Program-made: the position numbers and the translations under genes
Notes under the pieces: generated by a model
Told to the model about the DNA's origin: nothing
What the model saw: the letters and a program-made list of their open reading frames with translations, nothing else
Database searches by the model: none
Shown here: positions 9,501-19,477 of the stretch, in pieces
Layout of the letters: each line of letters begins with the position of its first letter
Numbering within the stretch: position 1 is the stretch's first letter
Assembly (NCBI RefSeq): GCF_000619885.1
Contig: NZ_JHUZ01000006.1
Coordinates: forward strand, 434,001 to 498,000
DNA from: Balneatrix alpica DSM 16621
Lineage (GTDB): Bacteria; Pseudomonadota; Gammaproteobacteria; Pseudomonadales; Balneatricaceae
Length of the DNA: 64,000 bases
Direction of reading: 5' to 3'

Positions 9501-11452
9501 TCAACCTTGAGGTTGTCCTGCAGGAAAGTGCCCAACTCTTTACTCTCAAAGCGGTGGAAAAGGGTTTGGAGCTGATCCTGGATCTGCCCCCGGATTTACC
9601 GATCCATTTACGTGGCGACCCTTTGCGCTTGGGACAGGTGCTGAACAATCTCATCAGTAATGCGATCAAATTTACCCAGCAAGGGGAAATTCTGCTGGCG
9701 GTTGAGGTCTTGCAACAGGATGGCGAGTCGGTCGAGCTGAAATTCTCCGTGCAGGACTCAGGGATCGGCATGAATACTGAGCAGCAGGAGAAGTTATTCC
9801 GTTCCTTTAGTCAGGCTGATAGCTCCACCACCCGTAAGTATGGCGGTACTGGATTGGGGTTAGCGATCTGCCGCCGCCTGGTGCAGATGATGCATGGTGA
9901 AATCAATGTCTTGAGCCAGCCAGGGCAGGGTAGTCAGTTCTGGTTTAGTGCCCGTTTTGTGATGGAGGAGACGGCAAATGCTGAATACGCCCTGCCGGAT
10001 ACCAGCCTGGAAGGGCAGACGGTGGTGGTGATTGATAGCCATGACTTGGTACGGGAAACGCTGGTGCGAGATCTGCAAACCTTCTCGTTTCAGGTCAAGG
10101 CGTTTGCCAATGCCACAGAGTTTCTCCACTGCTGGCAACAGACCCCTGAACAGGTGCGTCACTGTCGCTTGGTATTGCTGAGCTGGAAACTGGCCGATCA
10201 AGACGGCATTGCGCTGTGGCAGCAACTGAAAGCACAGGGTGAGCCGTTGCCCCCCTGCGTACTCTTGACCAATGTGTTTGAACATGAGCAGGTGCAGCCC
10301 TTGCTGGCGCGGGCGGGCATCCAGTCTTGCTTGGTCAAACCTATCAGCCCCTCCAGCTTGTTTGATACCTGTGTACGTTGGTTGGGTCAGCCGGGTCTAA
10401 GCCCGTGTCCCCCGGAGAATATAGGCAACCAGCGTCGCTATTATCGCTTACAGGGTCTGCAAGTACTGTTAGTGGAAGACAATGAGATCAATCAGGAGCT
10501 GGCCCGTGAGCTGCTGGAGCAAGCCGGGATTGATGTGCTGGTGGCGGAGAACGGCCAGGAAGCGTTGGATTGGCTAAGCAAGGAAAGTTTTGACTTGGTG
10601 CTGATGGATATTCAGATGCCGGTCATGGATGGCTATACCGCAACCCGCCACATTCGCGAACAGGCGCAATGGCAAAACTTGCCCATCCTGGCCATGACCG
10701 CTAATGCGATGCCGCAGGATCGCCAGCAGTGTCTGCAAGTGGGGATGAACGATCATCTGGCCAAGCCGATTAATGTGGATGAACTCTTCCACAAACTGGC
10801 CCGTTGGAGTGGGCGTGAACTGGAAACCCTGAGTCAGGCCGAGCAGCGCCAGGCATCGCCTTGGCAGGTGCTGATTGAGGCAGGGATTAATGTGGAAGAA
10901 GCGCTGTTGCGTCTGCAGGGACGCGATGACATGTACCAACGCTTGTTACAGAAATGGCTATTGCGCGCTCCGGCGATTGAAGCGGATTTGTGGGAGAGCT
11001 GGCATCAGCGGGCCTGGGCCGATCTGGAGCGCCATGCCCATAGTCTCAAGGGGGTGGCCGCTAACCTGGGCTTTAGTGAGTTGGCTGAGCTGGCCTTGCA
11101 GGTGGAGCAGGATGCTTCAATTGAGTTAGATAATCGTGCGGCCAGCTTATTGGCGGCTTTTCACCGTACCCGTCTGCTGATTAGTCAGGTGGTGGGTGAG
11201 CAAGAGCAGGAAGAGGGCGAGCTCAATCCACCGGATACGGCGCAATTACAGCAATTGCAACGCTTGTTAAGCGAGCAGGACTTTGAAGCGCGTAGCTACT
11301 TTGAACAGTATCGTGGCCAGTGGCTGGGGTTGGGTAAGGCGCGCCTGGAAAAACTGGCTTATGCCCTGGAGCAGTATGATTTTGATGGTGCTGCAGCGGC
11401 CTTGGCCGAGTACTTGGCCAGCCAACAGGATGAAGACAGGGGGGAGAGTTAG
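6530..11452 (+). CDS. Large hybrid sensor histidine kinase (Cache-like/HAMP/4xPAS/HisKA/HATPase/REC/REC/HPt)
   Basis: A membrane sensor kinase of 1640 residues with a complete phosphorelay. In order: TM1 near 8-28, an extracytoplasmic Cache-like region to about 293, TM2, HAMP near 316-370, PAS domains near 387-517, 522-638, 653-773 and 777-897, HisKA with His927 ([14 protein letters not shown]), HATPase with [12 protein letters not shown], two receivers and an HPt domain with His1504 (HAHSLKG). The second receiver is intact (LVLMDIQMP). The first has Ser1218 where the Asp should be ([13 protein letters not shown]) and looks degenerate. I chose ATG 6530 with the AGGGAGC ribosome site upstream. 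A GTG at 6509 would add seven residues. The HD-GYP protein upstream is the likely partner. Confidence 0.93.
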   Translation: MQLSFKRKLLLWIILPCFVALLLTSIVTQRQLQALLNEETHGRYLALVGQGAQELAAELGVLEQTGRTLVSLLSSRLALQESEIKTLLQAAITNSPLIHSINLALPEAKPARWYHAYRQEEESWLLNLMPQHDFHQQDWWQRSLTRVSGSWSLIWREPVRGEAVVSFSLPVRERGRLLAVLAVDLSLKQLSQVLHLPNIKAEQLWVITSNQQFAHVQEPALLHQSLLQLPYEELTHLYEQLQASSSGWLELSFDQQRPERIYFTQAPILGWQLGIRLDPERLNIRTQNYLWEQRLIWGSVFILLMLLTYMLTSHLLEPLQRLQKAARDLSLGRPVFLEAYNSRDEVGELASSFAMMVKSLQDREASLRQLNQELEQRVATRTEALVRSERQYRSLVANMPGTVFRVSLLADSWPIEFVSNEIERLTGYSPDFFIGKGRVELVDMIHPDDVLAFRQVIEASVQERRPYSLEYRLYDQDGVLHWVYERGQASYDEQGVALTLEGTLVDISDRVEAERQRREQDAFFRALFDHAGVGLISLDADGRVLNANDEFCLFSGYRLDALLQLVAKQLVCKEDKPKASAVLAALKSGEEVVRQVLRVRHHDGAERWGDIRATAMRDEQGDFQYAVVSVMDVTDEHQAQLQLQQAHRTLQLQQQQSQAILDYSPSVIYLKDLQGRYLLVNARWSQLMGLSKEEVVGRSLFEVLPEEQADSFDRIDYQVLQDGRIRELEEELIRDEGVLTFLSYKFPLYDPDGNIYAVCGVSNDITERKEAERRIQESEQRLELALKGAGIGLWDWQEGDRVYTSPVWQQRLGYAPEQAPQQAAQWLALIHPDDLSHHAQASRAHACGETEDYRVEYRIRDAKGDWQWVMDWGRAVQRDATGMPLRILGVTIFVNEIKELQLELERARVAAELASQAKSDFLANMSHEIRTPMNAILGMTHLALGTELNERQRHYLTKVDSAAKSLLQILNDILDFSKIEAGRLEMEVVPFNLEVVLQESAQLFTLKAVEKGLELILDLPPDLPIHLRGDPLRLGQVLNNLISNAIKFTQQGEILLAVEVLQQDGESVELKFSVQDSGIGMNTEQQEKLFRSFSQADSSTTRKYGGTGLGLAICRRLVQMMHGEINVLSQPGQGSQFWFSARFVMEETANAEYALPDTSLEGQTVVVIDSHDLVRETLVRDLQTFSFQVKAFANATEFLHCWQQTPEQVRHCRLVLLSWKLADQDGIALWQQLKAQGEPLPPCVLLTNVFEHEQVQPLLARAGIQSCLVKPISPSSLFDTCVRWLGQPGLSPCPPENIGNQRRYYRLQGLQVLLVEDNEINQELARELLEQAGIDVLVAENGQEALDWLSKESFDLVLMDIQMPVMDGYTATRHIREQAQWQNLPILAMTANAMPQDRQQCLQVGMNDHLAKPINVDELFHKLARWSGRELETLSQAEQRQASPWQVLIEAGINVEEALLRLQGRDDMYQRLLQKWLLRAPAIEADLWESWHQRAWADLERHAHSLKGVAANLGFSELAELALQVEQDASIELDNRAASLLAAFHRTRLLISQVVGEQEQEEGELNPPDTAQLQQLQRLLSEQDFEARSYFEQYRGQWLGLGKARLEKLAYALEQYDFDGAAAALAEYLASQQDEDRGES

Positions 11453-11459
11453 CGGAAAG

Positions 11460-11484
11460 CACCAAGCCGATAAACGGCTTGGTG
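11460..11484. terminator. Hairpin between the converging kinase and ilvD genes
   Basis: Arms CACCAAGCCG (11460-11469) and CGGCTTGGTG (11475-11484) pair perfectly around ATAAA. There is no T run on either side, so it is only a possible terminator. Confidence 0.45.
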
Positions 11485-11515
11485 GGACAATCAGGGTATG
11501 ACCAGGGTATGACGC

Positions 11516-13354
11516 TTAGCCTTCCAGCTTGGATAGATCCCGTACCGCACCCTTGTCGGCACTGGTAGCCAGCAGGGCGTAGGCCTTCAAGGCGGCAGAG
11601 ACTTTGCGCGGACGTGGCTTAGCCGGCTTCCAGCCCAGTTGATCCTGCTGCGCACGGCGCTTGGCCAGCTCGGCCTCATCGACTAACAGATCGATGCGGC
11701 GGTTGGGAATATCGATGCGGATAGGATCACCATCTCGAACCAGACCAATGGTGCCGCCTGCCGCCGCTTCCGGTGAAACGTGTCCGATGGACAGACCAGA
11801 GGTGCCGCCGGAGAAACGGCCATCGGTTAGCAGGGCGCAGGCCTTGCCCAGTCCCTTGGACTTCAGGTAGCTGGTGGGGTAGAGCATTTCCTGCATGCCG
11901 GGGCCGCCACGGGGGCCTTCATAACGGACGATGACCACTTCCCCTTCTTTCACCTTGCCTTCCAGGATATGGGCAACGGCTTCATCCTGGGACTCGGTGA
12001 TATGGGCCGGGCCTTCGAACACCAGAATGGAGTCATCCACCCCAGCGGTTTTCACCACGCAGCCGTCTTCGGCCAGGTTACCGAAGAGGACGGCCAGGCC
12101 ACCCTCAAGGGAAAAAGCATGTTCCAGGTTGCGGATACAGCCCTGGGCACGATCACCATCCAGACTGGGCCAGCGGGTGGACTGACTAAAGGCCACCTGA
12201 GTAGGAATGCCCGCCGGGCCGGCCTTATAGAACTCCACTACCTCGGCGCTGGGGTTGCGCATGATATCCCAGGTATCCAGCGCTTCTTTCATGGTAGCGC
12301 TATGCACAGTGGGTACATCGGTGTGCAGCAGACCGGCACGATCGAGCTCACCGAGAATGGCCATGATGCCACCGGCACGGTGTACATCTTCGATATGGTA
12401 TTTGGGGGTATTGGGGGCCACCTTACACAGCTGGGGCACCTTGCGTGACAGGCGATCAATATCCTTCAGGGTGAAGTTGAGCTCAGCTTCCAGCGCAATG
12501 GCCAGGATATGCAGAATGGTGTTGGTGGAGCCGCCCATGGCGATATCCAGGGTCATGGCGTTTTCAAAGGCCTTGTCGCTGGAAATGGTACGGGGCAGGG
12601 CGGTGATGTCGTCTTGCTCGTAGTAGCGTTTGGCCAGACTGACGATACGTTGACCGGCTTCTTCAAACAGGCGGCGGCGGTCACTGTGGGTGGCGACCAC
12701 GGTGCCATTACCGGGCAGAGACAGGCCCAAGGCTTCGGTCAGACAGTTCATCGAGTTGGCGGTAAACATGCCGGAGCAGGAGCCGCAGGTGGGGCAGGCA
12801 GAGCGCTCGTACTCGGCCACCATCTCATCGCTGGCACTGTCATCGGCGGCAATCACCATTGCATCCACCAGATCCAGCTTGTGCTCGGACAGCTTGGTCT
12901 TACCGGCTTCCATCGGGCCGCCGGAGACGAAAATCACTGGGATATTGAGGCGCATCGCCGCCATCAGCATTCCCGGGGTGATTTTGTCGCAGTTGGAGAT
13001 ACAGACCATGGCATCGGCACAGTGGGCGTTGACCATGTACTCCACGGAGTCGGCGATGATGTCACGGGAGGGCAGGGAGTAGAGCATGCCATCGTGGCCC
13101 ATGGCGATGCCATCATCCACCGCGATGGTGTTGAATTCTTTGGCGACCCCACCGGCCTTTTCAATCTCCCGGGCCACCAGTTGGCCCAGGTCTTTCAGGT
13201 GGACGTGACCAGGCACAAACTGGGTAAAAGAGTTGACCACCGCAATAATCGGCTTATGGAAGTCTTCATCCTTCATGCCGGTGGCACGCCAGAGCGCGCG
13301 AGCGCCAGCCATGTTGCGGCCAGCCGTGGAGGTTTTGGAACGATAGGCAGGCAT
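11516..13354 (-). CDS. ilvD: Dihydroxy-acid dehydratase
   Basis: Catalyses the dehydration step common to isoleucine and valine synthesis, using an Fe-S cluster. Its 612 residues match the usual size. Cysteine motifs [12 protein letters not shown] and [19 protein letters not shown] supply cluster ligands, and [20 protein letters not shown] is the conserved C-terminal motif. It stands alone on the minus strand, convergent with the kinase and divergent from the Crp/Fnr gene across 140 bases. No other ilv gene is in the window. Confidence 0.97.
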   Translation of the reverse strand: MPAYRSKTSTAGRNMAGARALWRATGMKDEDFHKPIIAVVNSFTQFVPGHVHLKDLGQLVAREIEKAGGVAKEFNTIAVDDGIAMGHDGMLYSLPSRDIIADSVEYMVNAHCADAMVCISNCDKITPGMLMAAMRLNIPVIFVSGGPMEAGKTKLSEHKLDLVDAMVIAADDSASDEMVAEYERSACPTCGSCSGMFTANSMNCLTEALGLSLPGNGTVVATHSDRRRLFEEAGQRIVSLAKRYYEQDDITALPRTISSDKAFENAMTLDIAMGGSTNTILHILAIALEAELNFTLKDIDRLSRKVPQLCKVAPNTPKYHIEDVHRAGGIMAILGELDRAGLLHTDVPTVHSATMKEALDTWDIMRNPSAEVVEFYKAGPAGIPTQVAFSQSTRWPSLDGDRAQGCIRNLEHAFSLEGGLAVLFGNLAEDGCVVKTAGVDDSILVFEGPAHITESQDEAVAHILEGKVKEGEVVIVRYEGPRGGPGMQEMLYPTSYLKSKGLGKACALLTDGRFSGGTSGLSIGHVSPEAAAGGTIGLVRDGDPIRIDIPNRRIDLLVDEAELAKRRAQQDQLGWKPAKPRPRKVSAALKAYALLATSADKGAVRDLSKLEG

Positions 13355-13494
13355 GGGTATTCCTCACAGGTGCTGCTTATGCCAACTCAAAGTGGCTAAT
13401 CACGCTAGGGTTGGCTTGTTATACGCCCGTCGCCTGTGCTGGCGGGGCAAAGAGGGTCTATTCTAAGCAAAACAGCAAAGCACACGAAAGCGCT

Positions 13495-14151
13495 ATGGCG
13501 AATCAACTTGAAGTTTTCGAGCAGCAGGTACGGGATAGCAGTGGTCGCGCAGTGCTACAGACGGCCGCGTTGATTGAGTTGCCCCCAGGGCGAGTACTCT
13601 ATCGTCAGGGCGATCGATGCTGCCAGTATTTGCTGATGGTGGCAGGTAGGGCGCGGGTCTATCTGACCTGCCCCAGTGGTCGTGAGTTGGTGCTTTATCG
13701 TTTGCAGGCAGGGCAAGCCTGCGTGCTGACCACCAGTTGTCTGCTGGGGGAGAGCGCCTACCCCGCCAGTTGTGTCAGTGACTCGCTGGTACAGGCATTG
13801 GTGATTCCGCGCCCCGCCTTGTTGCGTGGTTTGGCGGAGTCGGAGGATTTGCGTTTGCTGGTGATGAGCCAGTTTGGTCAGCGTTTACAGGAAGTGATGG
13901 CACTGATCAGTGAACTGAGTTTGCGCCGTTTGGATATCCGCTTGGCACGCTTACTGTTGGAGCGGGCGCATCCGCAGGCATGGTTGGTTAGCTTGGCTAA
14001 TCTGGCGAATAGCCTGGATGCGCCGGAAAGTGCGGTGAATCATCTGCTCCATGAGTTTGAACAGCGCGGCTGGATTTTACTTAACCAGGGGTCACTGGAT
14101 GTGCAACAGCCCCTGGCCTTAAATCGTTACATCGCTGAGGCGACGCTTTAA
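13495..14151 (+). CDS. Crp/Fnr-family transcription regulator, cysteine-rich
   Basis: A DNA-binding regulator of 218 residues from ATG 13495. An upstream TTG at 13411 would add 28 residues that look unlike protein. The N-terminal half is a cyclic-nucleotide-type beta-roll (LPPGRVLYRQGDRCCQYLLM) and the C-terminal half a winged helix-turn-helix (LANSLDAPESAVNHLLHEFE). The roll carries five cysteines in DRCC, CVLTTSC and YPASC, in place of Fnr's N-terminal iron-sulphur cysteines. I infer a thiol-based, redox or sulphane-sulphur signal, but this is not shown. It converges with the metallo-hydrolase gene, and the two stops share TTAA at 14148-14151. Confidence 0.85.
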   Translation: MANQLEVFEQQVRDSSGRAVLQTAALIELPPGRVLYRQGDRCCQYLLMVAGRARVYLTCPSGRELVLYRLQAGQACVLTTSCLLGESAYPASCVSDSLVQALVIPRPALLRGLAESEDLRLLVMSQFGQRLQEVMALISELSLRRLDIRLARLLLERAHPQAWLVSLANLANSLDAPESAVNHLLHEFEQRGWILLNQGSLDVQQPLALNRYIAEATL

Positions 14152-14792
14152 CCAAAACGACCGCTGACGAAGGGATTGCCACGGCGCTCAGCGCCGAAGC
14201 TGGACTCTGGGCCATGACCGGGGACAAAGCGCACCTCATCCCCCAAGCTGAAGAGTTGTTCATGAATCGAGCGGATCAGGGTGTCATGGTCGCCGCCGGG
14301 GAAGTCGGTGCGACCGATAGAGCCTTTAAATAATACATCCCCCACCTGTGCCCACTGAGTGGCCGCATGATAGAAAATCACATGACCAGGGGTATGGCCG
14401 GGGCAGTGGCGTACTTGCAGCACTTCCTCACCGACTTGCACCTCATCTCCTTGGGCGAGCCAACGGTCTGGATGAAAGGCCTGGGCGGGTGGGAAACCAA
14501 ACATCTGCGCTTGTTGCACTAACGCATCCAGCCAGAACTGATCCGCCAGGTGGGGACCTTCGATTGGCAACTGCAGCTCACTGGAGAGGTGCTGGGCAGC
14601 ACCGACATGATCCAGGTGGCCATGGGTGAGCAGTACTTTGCTGAGTTTGACCCCCGCTTGCTTGACCGCGTCCAGCAGTTTCTCGGGTTCACCGCCGGGA
14701 TCAATTAGCGCTCCCTCCATACTCTGGTCACACCAGACCAGGGTGGCATTTTGGGCAAAGGCAGTAACCGGGATAACCTGATAACGCAGCAT
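14148..14792 (-). CDS. gloC: MBL-fold hydrolase, type II glyoxalase GloC (YcbL) family
   Basis: A metallo-beta-lactamase-fold hydrolase of 214 residues. The metal motif THGHLDHVG, the later CPGHTPGHVIFY, GDVLFKGSIGRTDFPGGD and FVPGHGPES give the complete glyoxalase II-like metal site. The length fits the short GloC/YcbL type, which hydrolyses S-lactoylglutathione, better than the longer GloB. It is the last gene of the minus-strand run, six bases after ubiJ. Persulfide dioxygenases share this fold, but the SIGRTDFPGGD segment favours GloC. Confidence 0.82.
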   Translation of the reverse strand: MLRYQVIPVTAFAQNATLVWCDQSMEGALIDPGGEPEKLLDAVKQAGVKLSKVLLTHGHLDHVGAAQHLSSELQLPIEGPHLADQFWLDALVQQAQMFGFPPAQAFHPDRWLAQGDEVQVGEEVLQVRHCPGHTPGHVIFYHAATQWAQVGDVLFKGSIGRTDFPGGDHDTLIRSIHEQLFSLGDEVRFVPGHGPESSFGAERRGNPFVSGRFG

Positions 14793-14798
14793 GAATGA

Positions 14799-15410
14799 TT
14801 AACCTTGCTGTTGTTCTAACTGCTGTAAGCGAGCTTCGAGACGATCGAGATGTAAACGGGCCTGGCGAATGTCTTCTATCCAGTCTTCGACTTCGATTGG
14901 GGTGGGGAGCAGTCCTGACTCCTCCTGCAGGTATTCACGTAAGTCGGCATGCAACTCGCCACGGCTACGGGCAAGCCAAGTGCGCTGTTGTTGCAACGCC
15001 TTGCCGATCAGATGGGCGGGGATATCCCCCAGATGCTCCGCCAGCCAGCCTTCCCAATCCGGATCAAAGCCCTGATAGAGGCGCTGTAACTGTTGCAGCA
15101 GCTGGTGATCCCCATCGATTTGGATACCGGAGCCGGCCAGCGGCTGACTGGGGTCAGCCAGGCGCGCCAATAATTGGCTGAGGTTGGCCTGCACGCGGGC
15201 ATCGACTTGCTCCGGCGCTTCCAGTTGCAACCGCAGGCTTTGCTCTAACAGGCGCAGGTAAAGCGGTTCAGGCCACTCCTGCAGCTGCAGTTCGATACAG
15301 CGATCTGCCAGTTCCGGTAAGCGCTGCAGCAGCCAGGGATCACGACTGAGCAGGCTGTTCAGACGTGCCTCCAGGGTGGCGAGCAGGGCAGAGCGCAGGG
15401 GCCGGAACAT
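14799..15410 (-). CDS. ubiJ: Ubiquinone biosynthesis accessory factor UbiJ (SCP2 domain)
   Basis: A 203-residue accessory protein of the ubiquinone biosynthesis complex that binds lipid intermediates through an N-terminal SCP2 domain (about 15-110). The C-terminal third is helical and charged (DIRQARLHLDRLEARLQQLE), as in UbiJ/YigP. It follows ubiE by ten bases, the usual order. In most gammaproteobacteria ubiB comes next, but here gloC follows instead. The assignment rests on this context plus the SCP2-like N-terminus and the coiled tail. Confidence 0.82.
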   Translation of the reverse strand: MFRPLRSALLATLEARLNSLLSRDPWLLQRLPELADRCIELQLQEWPEPLYLRLLEQSLRLQLEAPEQVDARVQANLSQLLARLADPSQPLAGSGIQIDGDHQLLQQLQRLYQGFDPDWEGWLAEHLGDIPAHLIGKALQQQRTWLARSRGELHADLREYLQEESGLLPTPIEVEDWIEDIRQARLHLDRLEARLQQLEQQQG

Positions 15411-15420
15411 AGGCGTTACC

Positions 15421-16185
15421 TCAGGGTTTGATCCCGGTATGGAGGGCGACGATGCCGCCGTTCATATTCTCGTATTCCACCCGCACCAGTCCGGCGTTTT
15501 CCATCATCCCCTTGAGGGTTTCCTGATCCGGGTGCATACGGATCGACTCGGCTAGATAGCGGTAGGACTCGGCATCGCCAGTGATGAGCTTGCCCATCAG
15601 CGGCAAGGCGGTGAAGGAGTAGAGATCATAGGCTTTGGTTAGCAGGGGGTTGTTGGTTTTGGAGAACTCCAGCACCAACAAGCGGCCACCGGGTTTTAGC
15701 ACCCGCGCCATGGAGGCCAGGGCCTTGTCTTTATCGGTGACATTACGCAGACCAAAGGCGATGGTGATGGCATCGAAGCTGTTATCGGGGAAGGGCAGGC
15801 ACTCGGCATTGGCCTGAACGTATTCGACATTACCGACCACGCCCCGGTCGATCAGCTTGTCACGGCCGACCTTCAACATGGAGTCGTTAATATCCGCCAG
15901 CACTACCTTGCCCTTGGCGCCCACCAGGCGGCTGAATTGATAGGTCAGGTCACCGGTGCCACCGGCAATGTCCAGTACACTGTGACCGGCCCGTACGCCG
16001 CTACGGTTGATGGTGTAGCGTTTCCACAGGCGATGAACCCCCGCCGACATGAGGTCATTCATCAGGTCATACTTGGCGGCAACGGAGTGGAATACCTCTG
16101 CTACCTTTTTGACCTTCTCGTCCGTCGGTACCTGCTTGTAACCAAAGTGGGTGGTGTTACCGCTGGATTTGTCCTGTTCGCTCAT
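15421..16185 (-). CDS. ubiE: Ubiquinone/menaquinone C-methyltransferase UbiE
   Basis: An SAM-dependent C-methyltransferase of ubiquinone and menaquinone synthesis. I chose the ATG at 16185 (MSEQDKSSG), which gives 254 residues as expected. An upstream frame extension to 16218 lacks support, while AGGA lies before 16185. [17 protein letters not shown], the SAM loop [12 protein letters not shown] and the ending [13 protein letters not shown] are all diagnostic. Downstream comes ubiJ, upstream the DUF971 gene 79 bases away. Confidence 0.96.
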   Translation of the reverse strand: MSEQDKSSGNTTHFGYKQVPTDEKVKKVAEVFHSVAAKYDLMNDLMSAGVHRLWKRYTINRSGVRAGHSVLDIAGGTGDLTYQFSRLVGAKGKVVLADINDSMLKVGRDKLIDRGVVGNVEYVQANAECLPFPDNSFDAITIAFGLRNVTDKDKALASMARVLKPGGRLLVLEFSKTNNPLLTKAYDLYSFTALPLMGKLITGDAESYRYLAESIRMHPDQETLKGMMENAGLVRVEYENMNGGIVALHTGIKP

Positions 16186-16264
16186 GGTTCGATCCTGGCC
16201 TGCAAAAACTGCGACCATTTTAGAGGGTTAGTCTGGCTTTGTCCTTCCCAATAAGGGGTAGGGC

Positions 16265-16648
16265 CTAGCCCAAAATCTTCACCACGCTGACATCCGGGTC
16301 GCGGTTGGCACCGGCACTGGCTAAACGGTCAAGATAGTGTTGCCAGTAACGCTGCTGGTGTTGGCACAGGTCGTGGAGGTAATCCCAGGTGTAGAGGCCG
16401 CTGTCGTGGCCGTCGTCGAAGCTGATTTTGACCGCGTAGTGGCCGCTGGGCTCGATTTTATCGATGCCAACATGGAGTTTGCCGGTCTGCAGAATACCGG
16501 GGCCGCGGCCATGGCCACGGACCTCGGCGGAGGGGGAGTGCACCCGCAGGAACTCGGCACTGAGATGATAGTGCTGTTCGCCATACACCAGCTCCAGGGT
16601 TTTGGAGGCTTTATGTAGACGCAGGGCGGAGGGACGAGGTGCACTCAT
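16265..16648 (-). CDS. DUF971-family protein (gamma-butyrobetaine hydroxylase-like N-terminal domain)
   Basis: A 127-residue protein made only of the DUF971 domain, also found at the N-terminus of gamma-butyrobetaine hydroxylases. The conserved features are LRLHKASKTLELVYG, the SAEFLRVHSPSAE stretch and the DGHDSGLYTWDYLHDL ending. The function is unknown. Members next to hslVU are common in gammaproteobacteria, which supports the call. It lies nine bases after hslU and may be cotranscribed with it. Confidence 0.85.
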   Translation of the reverse strand: MSAPRPSALRLHKASKTLELVYGEQHYHLSAEFLRVHSPSAEVRGHGRGPGILQTGKLHVGIDKIEPSGHYAVKISFDDGHDSGLYTWDYLHDLCQHQQRYWQHYLDRLASAGANRDPDVSVVKILG

Positions 16649-16657
16649 GGCTTTTCC

Positions 16658-17983
16658 TTACAGAATATAGCGGCTCAGGTCTTGATCCTGGGCCAGTTCA
16701 CCCAGTTGCGCATCCACATAGGCGGCATCGACGCTGAGGCTGTCGAGCCCTGTTCCAGCCTGGAAGGAGACATCCTCCAGCAGACGCTCCATCAGGGTAT
16801 GGAGACGACGGGCGCCGATGTTTTCGGTTTTCTCGTTGACCTGGAAGGCCAGCTCCGCCAAACGCTGGATGCCGGAGTCAGCGAACTCAATCCGCACCCC
16901 TTCGGTAGAGAGCAGGGCCTGATATTGCTCGGTGAGGGAGAAGTCCGGCTCGGTGAGGATGCGGCTGAAGTCTTCTGGCGTCAGGGCGTTGAGCTCAACC
17001 CGGATCGGCAGACGCCCCTGTAATTCAGGAATCAGGTCCGAGGGCTTGGACAGATGGAAGGCACCGGAGGCAATAAAGAGGATATGATCGGTTTTGATCA
17101 TGCCGTGCTTGGTATTGACGGTGCAGCCTTCGATCAAGGGCAGCAGATCCCGTTGTACCCCTTCGCGGGAAACATCGGCACCGCTGGTTTCGCCGCGCTT
17201 GGCGACCTTGTCGATCTCATCGATAAAGACGATACCGTTTTGCTCCACGGCTTCCACTGCACGGGCTTTCAGATCATCTTCTTTGATCAGGTTGGCGGCT
17301 TCTTCCTCCTGCAGCAGGCGCAGGGCTTCTTTGACCTTGAGGCGACGGCTCTGCTTACGCCCGCCACCGAGGTTGGCGAACATGTTTTGCAGTTGGCTGG
17401 CCATTTCTTCCATGCCGGGCGGTGTCATGATTTCGACCCCAGCCTGGGTGGCGCTGACTTCGATCTCGATTTCTTTGTCGTTCAACTCGCCTTCGCGCAG
17501 TTTTTTGCGAAATACCTGACGGGTATGAGTGTCGGTGCGGCTGGGCTCGGCATCAAAGCCGCTGCCACGGGCCGGGGGCAACAGGGCATCGAGAATGCGC
17601 TCTTCGGCAGCATCCAGGGCGCGGTCTTTGACCTTTTGCATTTCCTGCTCACGCAGCATCTTAATCGCCATGTCAGCGAGGTCGCGGACAATCGACTCTA
17701 CATCCCGGCCCACATAGCCGACTTCGGTGAACTTGGTGGCTTCCACCTTGATAAAGGGCGCATTGGCGAGTTTGGCCAGGCGGCGGGCAATTTCGGTTTT
17801 ACCTACCCCGGTGGGGCCGATCATCAGAATGTTTTTCGGCGTGATTTCGGCCCGCTGGGCAGCGCTAAGCTGCATGCGGCGCCAGCGATTACGCAGGGCA
17901 ATGGCGACGGCACGTTTGGCCTGATGTTGCCCAATGATGTGCTTGTCGAGTTCTTGCACGATTTCACGAGGGGTCATGGACAT
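16658..17983 (-). CDS. hslU: HslU, ATPase subunit of the HslVU protease
   Basis: An AAA+ unfoldase that feeds proteins into HslV. At 441 residues it has normal length, and the N-terminus [19 protein letters not shown] matches the family. Walker A GPTGVGKT lies at 56-63 and Walker B is in [11 protein letters not shown]. The inserted I domain follows Walker A. The C-terminal LSRYIL is the tail that inserts into HslV. The start is two bases after the hslV stop, so the pair is translated together. Confidence 0.97.
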   Translation of the reverse strand: MSMTPREIVQELDKHIIGQHQAKRAVAIALRNRWRRMQLSAAQRAEITPKNILMIGPTGVGKTEIARRLAKLANAPFIKVEATKFTEVGYVGRDVESIVRDLADMAIKMLREQEMQKVKDRALDAAEERILDALLPPARGSGFDAEPSRTDTHTRQVFRKKLREGELNDKEIEIEVSATQAGVEIMTPPGMEEMASQLQNMFANLGGGRKQSRRLKVKEALRLLQEEEAANLIKEDDLKARAVEAVEQNGIVFIDEIDKVAKRGETSGADVSREGVQRDLLPLIEGCTVNTKHGMIKTDHILFIASGAFHLSKPSDLIPELQGRLPIRVELNALTPEDFSRILTEPDFSLTEQYQALLSTEGVRIEFADSGIQRLAELAFQVNEKTENIGARRLHTLMERLLEDVSFQAGTGLDSLSVDAAYVDAQLGELAQDQDLSRYIL

Positions 17984-17985
17984 AA

Positions 17986-18519
17986 TCAGGCTCCGCTGCT
18001 TTCCAAGGCTTCAATAGTCAGGTGATGATTGGTGTAAACGCAGATGTCGGCGGCAATTTTCAAGGATTCTTCGACAATCTGGCGGGCATCCAGGTTGGAG
18101 TGATCCAGCATGGCGCGGGCGGCAGCGGTGGCAAAGTTGCCGCCGGAGCCGATCGCCAGGACACCGTATTCCGGTTCGATCACATCGCCACTGCCACTGA
18201 GCAGCAGGGAGTATTGGCTATCGGCCACCACCAACATGGCCTCCAGACGACGCAGGGCGCGATCGGAGCGCCATTCTTTGGCCATCTCGACGGCGGCACG
18301 CTGCAAATGGCCGCCGTGTTTTTCCAGGTGGCCTTCAAAGCGTTCAAACAGGGTAAAGGCATCGGCGGTGGAACCGGCAAAACCGGCCAGCACCTTGTCA
18401 CGATAGAGGCGGCGCACCTTGCGGGCGTTCCCCTTCATTACGCTTTGGCCCAGGGATACCTGGCCATCGCCACCTAGTACTACCTGGCCGTCTCGGCGAA
18501 CGCAAACGATGGTGGTCAT
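17986..18519 (-). CDS. hslV: HslV, proteolytic subunit of the HslVU protease
   Basis: A threonine peptidase of the proteasome-beta fold that works with HslU. I chose the ATG at 18519, giving 177 residues with Thr2 as the catalytic N-terminal nucleophile ([20 protein letters not shown]). The longer frame to 18873 adds residues that would block this Thr. [17 protein letters not shown] is the other strong motif. A heat-shock-like promoter lies upstream at 18608-18636. Confidence 0.96.
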   Translation of the reverse strand: MTTIVCVRRDGQVVLGGDGQVSLGQSVMKGNARKVRRLYRDKVLAGFAGSTADAFTLFERFEGHLEKHGGHLQRAAVEMAKEWRSDRALRRLEAMLVVADSQYSLLLSGSGDVIEPEYGVLAIGSGGNFATAAARAMLDHSNLDARQIVEESLKIAADICVYTNHHLTIEALESSGA

Positions 18520-18607
18520 TAATCTCTCCGTCAATGCTGTGCAGGATGTGAGATCCTGCCGCCCTGGAGGGCAAAAAAATTGGGGCGGGTTACGCCTGTG
18601 CAGGAGG

Positions 18608-18636
18608 AAGTGGTGGTGAACAGGGCAGATTTCAAG
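18608..18636 (-). promoter_or_regulatory. Possible heat-shock (sigma32) promoter for hslVU
   Basis: On the minus strand CTTGAAA (18636-18630) matches the sigma32 -35 exactly. After 14 bases CACCACTT (18615-18608) partly matches the CCCCATnT -10. It lies about 90 bases before the hslV start. hslVU is heat-shock induced in E. coli, so the placement makes sense. The -10 is imperfect. Confidence 0.4.
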
Positions 18637-18702
18637 GCAGGCGCGGGGGCTACCCCTTAAGCAGTAGCAACAATGCCGTGTGGCAGGGCGCAATGGACGG
18701 CT

Positions 18703-18740
18703 CAGCAATCCAGTCGTCAGGGGGACGGCCTGGATTGCTG
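18703..18740. repeat. 11-base inverted repeat between the SPOR gene and hslV
   Basis: CAGCAATCCAG (18703-18713) and CTGGATTGCTG (18730-18740) pair perfectly around 16 bases. It follows the SPOR gene on the minus strand and could end its transcript, but no T run is present. Confidence 0.5.
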
Positions 18741-18754
18741 GGGTGTGTGGCGCT

Positions 18755-19474
18755 TTACTTGACCGGTACCCGAATCGCTTGGATACCGATGCCGCTAAGC
18801 TTGCCTTCGGCGCGGCTGAGGGTGTCGCCACTGTAGGGGCCAACACGCACCCGCCACCAGGTGCCGCCATCACTACCGGGGCCAGGGGTGACGCTGACCT
18901 CCTGTAAACCCTGCAGGAACAACTTCACCCGCAGTGCTTCCGCTTCTTTTTCGGTACGGAAGGCACCGGCCTGGAGCAGCATCCGCGCACTGGCGGTGCT
19001 GGCAACGGGCTGTTGTGCGGGCTGCGACAGCTCCACTACCTGGGCCGGGGTGCTGTTGCTGGCGGCATCAGGTTGTGCTTGCGCATTAGCCGTGGGTGGC
19101 GGCGGTGGAGGCGGTGCCAGGGGCTCTACCCCGGAAGGGAGCGGCACTTCTGACTCCGGCAGCAGTTTATAGAAATCCCAACTCTTGGCCGCGGCATCCT
19201 GAGGCTTGGGCGGTGGAGGTGGAACCTTGGTTGCTGGCTTGGCCGCTTCCTTGGCGGCTGGCGCCGGCGCTTGGCCGCTACTGAGTACCTGCTGGTTGAG
19301 GTTGGGGTCGGTTTTGACCTTGGTGAGCTGTAACAGCACAAAGGCAAAACCACCCAACAGCAGCACGACCAGTAATAGCCGGCCCCAGGGCAGCCCCGCG
19401 CGTTGCTTCGCGCGTGAGCGTCCGGAGGAGCCGCCACTGCGGCGGTGTTTTTTGGCAAAATCCTGGGTCGCCAT
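18755..19474 (-). CDS. SPOR-domain membrane protein (FtsN-like)
   Basis: A bitopic inner-membrane protein of 239 residues. A basic cytoplasmic tail ([18 protein letters not shown]) precedes one membrane helix near 29-49. A Pro/Ala/Gln-rich periplasmic linker with runs of six or more prolines follows, and a SPOR domain fills about 163-239 ([20 protein letters not shown]). SPOR domains bind denuded septal peptidoglycan, so a division role like FtsN is likely. It starts three bases after argS, a conserved neighbour pair. No essential FtsN segment can be proven by eye. Confidence 0.82.
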   Translation of the reverse strand: MATQDFAKKHRRSGGSSGRSRAKQRAGLPWGRLLLVVLLLGGFAFVLLQLTKVKTDPNLNQQVLSSGQAPAPAAKEAAKPATKVPPPPPKPQDAAAKSWDFYKLLPESEVPLPSGVEPLAPPPPPPPTANAQAQPDAASNSTPAQVVELSQPAQQPVASTASARMLLQAGAFRTEKEAEALRVKLFLQGLQEVSVTPGPGSDGGTWWRVRVGPYSGDTLSRAEGKLSGIGIQAIRVPVK

Positions 19475-19477
19475 GAG

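Noticed and set aside
12509-13399. 296-residue plus-strand frame opposite ilvD
   Set aside because: It is a complement shadow of ilvD, rich in Gly and His, with no recognisable domain.
17054-18025. 323-residue open frame on the plus strand opposite hslU and hslV
   Set aside because: It is antisense to two secure genes and its protein has no motif. GC-rich codon structure leaves the complement open.
18520-18873. N-terminal extension of HslV
   Set aside because: HslV needs Thr2 at its N-terminus, so the start must be at 18519. The extension covers the promoter region.
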